Assembly: GCF_024171865.1 (NCBI RefSeq)
Contig: NZ_JAMTCN010000006.1
Coordinates: forward strand, 1 to 64,000
Direction: 5' to 3'
Length of the DNA stretch: 64,000 nt
Source: Prauserella aidingensis
GTDB taxonomy: Bacteria; Actinomycetota; Actinomycetes; Mycobacteriales; Pseudonocardiaceae
The notes beneath the pieces are model-generated. The model ran no database searches. It was given only the letters and a program-made list of their open reading frames with translations, and was not told the origin of the DNA. The position numbers were made by a program, and so were the translations under genes. This document shows, one piece after another, positions 59,494 through 64,000 of this stretch; position 1 is the first letter of the stretch; each line of letters starts with the position of its first letter.

Positions 59494-60869
59494 CCGGCGC
59501 ACCGACGCAGGGCCGCATCGGTGTCGGGTGGCGAACGCTGCGTGACCTGCTCGGCCGTCCGGCGGAGACACCGACCCTGACCGTGGCCGAGGTCGACACC
59601 CTCCTCGGCGAGGTGGCCGCGACGAGCGGCGGCGGGTCGGCGGCCCGTCGCCGCGAGCTGCTGTCGAGCCTGCTGGGCCGCGCCACCTCCGCTGAGCAGG
59701 ACTTCCTGCTGCGCCTGCTCACCGGGGAACTGCGGCAGGGAGCGCTGGAAGGCGTCATGATCGAGGCGATCGCCGCGGCCACCGGCGTCCCCGGCGACCT
59801 GGTGCGCCGTGCGGTGATGCTGTCGGGCGGCCTGGCCGAGACGGCCGCGGCGGCCGCCACCGGCGGACGGGAGGCCCTGCTGGCGTTCCGGCTCGAACTC
59901 GGTCGTCCGGTCCGGCCCATGCTGGCCTCGCCCGCGGAGTCGCTCGACCAGGCCGTCGCCGGCATCGCCGAGCCGATCGTGGAGTACAAACTGGACGGTG
60001 CACGGATTCAGGTGCACCGCGACGGCGACGAGGTGCACGTCTACACCCGAACGCTGCGTGAGGTCACGCGGCACGTCACCGAGCTCGCCGACCTGGTGCG
60101 CGGCCTGCCGTGCACGTCGGTGGTGCTCGACGGCGAAACGCTCGCACTGACCGACGACGGCAGACCACGGCCGTTCCAGGAGACGATGTCCCGTTTCGGC
60201 AGCACGCGGGAGGAGCAGGTCAGGGAACTGTTGCTGCGGCCGTACTTCTTCGACTGCCTGCACCTCGACGGAACCGACCTGCTGGACGCGCCGTTGCGGG
60301 AACGCCGGCACGCACTGCACCGGGCCGCGGGCGAGCACGTCATTCCCGGCGAGGTCGCGCCGGCCGACCCGGCGGCGCTGCTGGAGTCCTCGCTCGACGC
60401 GGGGCACGAGGGCGTGATGGTGAAGGACCCGGACACGCCGTACGCCGCGGGCAGGCGCGGTCGCGCGTGGCTGAAGGTCAAACCGTCACACACCCTGGAC
60501 CTGGTCGTACTGGCCGCGGAGTGGGGCCACGGCAGGCGCACCGGCTATCTGTCCAATCTGCACCTCGGCGCGCGCGACCCGGACGGCGGTGAACCGATCA
60601 TGGTCGGCAAGACGTTCAAGGGCCTCACCGACGAACTCCTGGAGTGGCAGACCCGCCGTTTCCCCGAGCTGCAACGCGGCAGCGACGGCTGGACCGTCCA
60701 CCTGCGACCGGAACTGGTGGTGGAGATCGAGCTCGACGGGGTGCAGACGAGCACGCGCTACCCCGGCGGCGTCGCGCTGCGGTTCGCGCGGGTGTTGCGG
60801 TACCGGCCGGACAAGGAGGCCGCCGACGCCGACACGATCGACGCGGTCACGGCGATGCTCCGCAGCTGA
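59307..60869 (+). CDS. lig: ATP-dependent DNA ligase
   Basis: A 520-residue ligase. Residues about 15-200 form the N-terminal DNA-binding domain. The nucleotidyltransferase core has the adenylated Lys228 in VEYKLDGARIQVHRDG (KxDG), followed by LDGE and GVMVKDP, and an OB-fold ends WLKVKP...RYRPDKEA. ATG at 59307 with GGAG. Actinobacterial ATP ligases supplement the NAD-dependent LigA. It begins 187 bp inside the EamA frame. Confidence 0.95.
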   Translation: MHRDSDHREPGPAEPVGLRLGDVVRASGELAATRSRKAKTAILADVLGRAQAGELAPTVAFLTGAPTQGRIGVGWRTLRDLLGRPAETPTLTVAEVDTLLGEVAATSGGGSAARRRELLSSLLGRATSAEQDFLLRLLTGELRQGALEGVMIEAIAAATGVPGDLVRRAVMLSGGLAETAAAAATGGREALLAFRLELGRPVRPMLASPAESLDQAVAGIAEPIVEYKLDGARIQVHRDGDEVHVYTRTLREVTRHVTELADLVRGLPCTSVVLDGETLALTDDGRPRPFQETMSRFGSTREEQVRELLLRPYFFDCLHLDGTDLLDAPLRERRHALHRAAGEHVIPGEVAPADPAALLESSLDAGHEGVMVKDPDTPYAAGRRGRAWLKVKPSHTLDLVVLAAEWGHGRRTGYLSNLHLGARDPDGGEPIMVGKTFKGLTDELLEWQTRRFPELQRGSDGWTVHLRPELVVEIELDGVQTSTRYPGGVALRFARVLRYRPDKEAADADTIDAVTAMLRS

Positions 60870-60878
60870 CCGTATCTG

Positions 60879-61640
60879 TCAGAGCTGCACGCCGCGGGTG
60901 AGCGCGCCGTCGACGACGAGGTTGGTGCCGGTGACGAAACTCGCCGCGGGACTGGCCAGGAACGCCACGGCCTTCGCCACTTCCTCGGGCGTGCCCATGC
61001 GGCCCGTGGGGTTCAGCGACAAGGCGTACTGGAACAGCTCGGGGTTGTTCTCCTCGTTGCTCGCCCAGATACCGCCGGGGAAGTACGTGTTCCCCGGCGA
61101 GACGCTGTTGGCGCGGATCGGCTTGCCGGCCAGCTGGTGCGCCAGACCCTGCGTGTAGTGCACGATCGCGGCCTTGAACGTGCCGTACGGGCCCGCGGCG
61201 AAGTCCACCTCGCGTCCGGACACGCTCGAGATCGTGACGATCGAGCCGGCGCTGCTGCGTTCCAGGTGCGGCATGGCGGCGTTCACGGTCCGCACCGTGT
61301 GCATCATGTCGACCTGGAAGCTCGTGTTCCAGTTCTCCTCCGAGTCCGGGATGGCGAGCGCGCTGACGTTCGCCACCACGATGTCCACGCCGCCGAGCTC
61401 CTGCGCGCTCGAGTCGACCCACCTGCCGATGCTGTCGCCGTCGCCGACGTCGACAGCACTGCCGGTCGCGGTGTGCCCCGCCTCGCGCAGCTCGCCCACC
61501 ATGGCGTCCACATCGGACTCCGTGCGTGCGCACAGCGACACGGCCGCGCCCTCGTCGGCGAGCGTGCGCACGGTCGCGGCACCGATACCCTTGGTGCCGC
61601 CGGTGACGAGCGCCTTCAGTCCGCCGAGTCCCAGGTCCAT
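60879..61640 (-). CDS. Short-chain dehydrogenase/reductase
   Basis: A classical 253-residue SDR with TGGTKGIGAA for NAD(P), NVSAL, catalytic Ser in TISSVSG, and Tyr-x3-Lys in AAGPYGTFKAAI. The C-terminal FVTGTNLVVDGALTRG is standard. The upstream region is a tandem repeat, and the acetamidase gene ends 142 bp upstream on the same strand. Confidence 0.92.
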   Translation of the reverse strand: MDLGLGGLKALVTGGTKGIGAATVRTLADEGAAVSLCARTESDVDAMVGELREAGHTATGSAVDVGDGDSIGRWVDSSAQELGGVDIVVANVSALAIPDSEENWNTSFQVDMMHTVRTVNAAMPHLERSSAGSIVTISSVSGREVDFAAGPYGTFKAAIVHYTQGLAHQLAGKPIRANSVSPGNTYFPGGIWASNEENNPELFQYALSLNPTGRMGTPEEVAKAVAFLASPAASFVTGTNLVVDGALTRGVQL

Positions 61641-61670
61641 GGGTCGTCCTCCGTATCGTCGGGGTGGGCC

Positions 61671-61795
61671 GTCCTCACAGCTCCACCGGTCCTCACAGCT
61701 CCACCGGCCCTCACGGCGTCACCGGAAATCACGGCGTCACCGGCAAACACAGCGCCGCCAGAAATCACGGCGTCACCGGGAGTCACAGCGCCGCG
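61671..61795. repeat. Tandem degenerate 18-bp repeat
   Basis: About seven copies of a TCACRGCGYCACCGG unit with two to three variable bases fill the gap between the acetamidase stop and the SDR start. Unit length 18 keeps any reading frame, so translated it would give repeats of three residue pairs, but no start supports coding. Confidence 0.75.
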
Positions 61796-62781
61796 GCCCG
61801 ATCCCGCAGGCTGCGGTGCATCGCGTCGTAGGGGTCGGCGGCGGGCAGCAGGGTCTTCGCGAGCTTCGTGGCTGCGCTGTAGTTGGCGTCGCACACGTTC
61901 GCCAGCGGCGACTCGCTGATCTGCGTGACGAGTTGATAGCCGTCCATGGCGTCGAGGCCGTACAACTCGCCGAGCCACCGGATCATGTCGACCTGACTCG
62001 CCCGCCACGCGTCTTCGAGCGGCCTGCTCGACCCGATCACGGTGAGGTACTCGTCCGACTCGATGCGCGGCCACGCCGGGCCGCCGCCCTTGATCAGGTC
62101 CACCAGCAGCGTGACGTTCATGGCGCCTTCGACGGCCGTGCCACAGGATTCGCCTTCGCCCTGCCGGTAGTGGCCGTCGCCGACGGAGAACAGCGCTCCG
62201 TCCACATTGACCCCGAGATAGCACGTCACGCCGGGCTTCATCTCGGGCGTGTCCATGTTTCCGCCGAAGACGTCCGGCACCAGCGACGAGCGCGCCTCCC
62301 CCGCGGCGGGTGCCACGCCGACGGTGCCGAGCATCGGGGCGATCGGCAGTTCGAGCGTCAGGTCCGTCGACTGCGCGGCGAACTCCACCGTGCCGCGGTC
62401 GCTGTTGACCTCGTAGATCCACGTCTGCTCGGGCAGCGGCTCCTGCAACAGCGCCGTACGGTCGGTGCCGGTCAGCCCGCCGAACAGCGGAATGGTCGTC
62501 GACGCGCCCCAGCCCCGCGCCGGCGTCAGGTCCACGATGTGCAGCGCCAACGTGTCCCCCGGCTCGGCGCCCTCCACGTGGAACGGGCCGGTCTGCGGAT
62601 TCACGTACGGCATGTTCAGCGACGCGCTGGGCAGGTCCGTGACATCGCGCAGCCGGCCGCAGAACGCGTCGTCGGTCCACAGCCGCAGCAGCGTTCCGGG
62701 CTTGATCCGGTGCGACGGCGCGACACCCCCGAACGTCCACGCGTACTGCTCCGGGGTCGGGGTGTAGTCGACGACGTCCAC
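61783..62781 (-). CDS. Acetamidase/formamidase-family protein
   Basis: A 332-residue FmdA/AmdA-type amidase: TFGGVAPSHRIKPGTLLRLWTDDAFCGRL, FHVEGAEPGDTLALHIVDLTPARGWGASTTIPLFGGL, GGNMDTPEMKPGVTCYLGVNVDGALFSVGDGHYRQGEGESCGTAVEGAMNVTL, where the metal and substrate motif GDGHxxQGxGE is clear. It hydrolyses formamide/acetamide to ammonia. GGAGG precedes the GTG at 62781. Confidence 0.93.
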   Translation of the reverse strand: MDVVDYTPTPEQYAWTFGGVAPSHRIKPGTLLRLWTDDAFCGRLRDVTDLPSASLNMPYVNPQTGPFHVEGAEPGDTLALHIVDLTPARGWGASTTIPLFGGLTGTDRTALLQEPLPEQTWIYEVNSDRGTVEFAAQSTDLTLELPIAPMLGTVGVAPAAGEARSSLVPDVFGGNMDTPEMKPGVTCYLGVNVDGALFSVGDGHYRQGEGESCGTAVEGAMNVTLLVDLIKGGGPAWPRIESDEYLTVIGSSRPLEDAWRASQVDMIRWLGELYGLDAMDGYQLVTQISESPLANVCDANYSAATKLAKTLLPAADPYDAMHRSLRDRAAAL

Positions 62782-62966
62782 GAGGCCTCCTTCGGTCGAG
62801 CCGCCCGTCCGCGCAGGTTCCGTCTGCCTTCCTAACGCACCGGGCGCGCCGGGGCCAGAGCCGGCACCGGTCGTGCGACGAGCGGAAACACGGCGAAACC
62901 CTGGCGTGACATCCGGTGGTGCGCACCCGCGGCCCGCACCACCGGGCTCGACATCACCCGCGGCCG

Positions 62967-63020
62967 CGGTGTCCGGGCATCGCGGTGTCCGGGCATCGCG
63001 GTGTCCGGGGATCGCGGTGC
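62967..63020. repeat. Tandem 16-bp repeat
   Basis: Three copies of CGGTGTCCGGGCATCG in a row (the third with one change) between the acetamidase and VOC genes. Confidence 0.8.
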
Positions 63021-63025
63021 GGGCG

Positions 63026-63463
63026 TCAGTCCAGGCAGAACTCGTTGCCCTCCGGGTCGGCCATGACGATCCATCCGGCGCCGAGCGGCGGTGCGGGCTC
63101 GAACCGTTCGAGGCGCTTCGCGCCGAGCGCGACCAGCCGCTCCGCCTCCTCCTCCAGCGCGGCCATCCGCGGGTCCCCTTCGAGCCCCGGCGCGGCGCGT
63201 ACGTCGATGTGCAGCCGGTTCTTACCGGCCTTCTCCTCCGGAACCCGCTGGAGGAAGATCCTCGGGCCGGCACCGTCGGGGTCGACGATCGCGTTCGCGT
63301 CGTTCCACCGTTCCTCCGGCACACCCATCGCGGCGAGTGCCTCGTTCCAGGTCGCGTGCCCGCCGGGCGGGTCCATCTGCCGGTAGCCGAGCACGTCCGC
63401 CCAGAACGTGCCCAGAGTTTCCGGGTCCACGGCGTCGATGGTGATCTGCAGGTGCCGTGCCAT
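63026..63463 (-). CDS. VOC-superfamily (glyoxalase-like) protein
   Basis: A 145-residue vicinal-oxygen-chelate protein. The first beta-alpha-beta unit is HLQITIDAVDPETLGTFWADVLGYRQM, and the second has RLHIDVRAAPG and AGWIVMADPEGNEFCLD. Metal-binding His/Glu are mostly present. The substrate is unknown. It begins just after the DinB gene (2-bp gap). Confidence 0.87.
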   Translation of the reverse strand: MARHLQITIDAVDPETLGTFWADVLGYRQMDPPGGHATWNEALAAMGVPEERWNDANAIVDPDGAGPRIFLQRVPEEKAGKNRLHIDVRAAPGLEGDPRMAALEEEAERLVALGAKRLERFEPAPPLGAGWIVMADPEGNEFCLD

Positions 63464-63465
63464 GG

Positions 63466-64000
63466 TCAGCGCTCCGTGTGCGTGTAGAGGTCCCGCAGGA
63501 GCGCGACCTCGGCGAGGTGGTGGATGAGTTCGCGGTTGATGTGGAGGACCAGCCGGGCCATCGAGCTGTCGGCGAACGGCCCCTCCGCAGGTCCGCACGG
63601 CTGTGCGAGGCCGTCCTCTCCCAGCGCCTCGACTCCGGCGAGCCACGTCGCGTGCTCGGCGTCGAGCTGCGCCAGCGCCTGATCGGCCGTCTCGGCGTAC
63701 TCGAACGAGACGTAGTCCGTGGCGGTGCGGCCGAAGTGCGCCGCGTTGCGCATGGCGAGCACGCCCACGATCACGTGCCCGAGGCGCCAGGCGATCGTCG
63801 TCACCGGCTCCGGGTCGGGCGGCGGAACGGCGAAGTCGATGGTCATCGCGCCGGAGCCGCCTTGGACGGGCGCCGTGCTCGTGCCCCGTGGCCGGACGTT
63901 CCACGCGCCCGGTGCGGGTTCCCAGAAGTACTCGTCGTCGGTCAGCCCGTCGAGGCGTGTCCGGACCTGGTTGTCCCAGTGCCACGAGAGCTGATCCCGC
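63466..64000 (-). CDS. DinB-family protein, 5' end beyond the window
   Basis: The frame stays open to the window edge, giving RDQLSWHWDNQVRTRLDGLTDDEYFWEPAPGAWNVRPRG, the standard N-terminus of DinB_2 proteins, then TTIAWRLGHVIVGVLAMRNAAHFG, and HINRELIHHLAEVALLRDLYTHTER with metal-binding His. An internal ATG at 63846 would give only the C-terminal part. Its role is probably a thiol-dependent transferase or unknown. It is followed by the VOC gene. Confidence 0.9.
   Translation of the reverse strand, partial: RDQLSWHWDNQVRTRLDGLTDDEYFWEPAPGAWNVRPRGTSTAPVQGGSGAMTIDFAVPPPDPEPVTTIAWRLGHVIVGVLAMRNAAHFGRTATDYVSFEYAETADQALAQLDAEHATWLAGVEALGEDGLAQPCGPAEGPFADSSMARLVLHINRELIHHLAEVALLRDLYTHTER

Noticed and set aside
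61671-61795. Possible CRISPR array
   Set aside because: Units are 18 bp with no spacers and degenerate, and no cas genes lie nearby.

Overview
The window is very GC-rich chromosomal DNA from an actinobacterium, most likely of the Pseudonocardiaceae type (Saccharomonospora, Prauserella or Amycolatopsis-like). This rests on the codon bias, many GTG starts, a DUF222-type HNH endonuclease tail, a mycothiol-dependent MDMPI-family enzyme, an F420-type LLM oxidoreductase, and the gene order ispH / lipid-droplet protein / xseA / xseB / glpX. No rRNA, confident tRNA, CRISPR array, complete phage or replication origin was seen.

Layout. 0-5 kb: an HNH endonuclease tail, then a leftward thiamine ABC transporter operon (thiB-thiP-thiQ) behind a textbook TPP riboswitch. 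5-15.5 kb: accessory metabolism and regulators (pterin dehydratase, acetyltransferase, a frameshifted MDMPI enzyme, thioesterase, Tat-exported amidase, a small catabolic cluster of LLM oxidoreductase, SMP-30 lactonase and SDR between two TetR genes, and a BCCT transporter). 15.5-24 kb: a decayed VapBC module, a broken nucleotidyltransferase, an odd globin, MazEF, an AraC regulator, a DapA-like aldolase and a P450.

24.2-34.8 kb is a patchwork island. It holds a two-gene AAA ATPase/RloB defence candidate behind a 34-bp palindrome, a truncated DUF3024 gene, hemerythrin and PIN fragments, an RCC1-repeat protein, an MNT/HEPN toxin-antitoxin pair, a VapBC pair with a beheaded antitoxin, an IS30 transposase fragment and a nuclease fragment. 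It then continues with MarR and carbonic anhydrase, a truncated hydrolase and an HD-SnoaL fusion. The unifying observation is that the last codons of ychF (encoding VEFRFNV-stop) occur five times in the same orientation between 27.0 and 34.8 kb, plus a sixth partial copy. The current 3' end of ychF also has AT-rich codons unlike the rest of the gene. I read this as an attachment site at the 3' end of ychF used repeatedly by integrative elements, leaving an accretion of att scars and cargo. No integrase remains in view.

34.8-64 kb is mostly conserved chromosome: ychF; Ada-AlkA and Ogt alkylation repair; a lipoprotein and a membrane protein; SbcCD; RmuC; DUF6542; ispH; lipid-droplet protein; xseAB; glpX; a secreted trypsin; a ferredoxin-NADP reductase; fumC; a drug-type ABC exporter with divergent TetR; TetR/EamA; ATP-dependent DNA ligase; SDR; acetamidase; and VOC and DinB proteins. 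Several short tandem repeats sit in intergenic gaps of this half.

Start sites were chosen by Shine-Dalgarno placement and family length where possible. No database searches were run, so family names rest on motif recognition.
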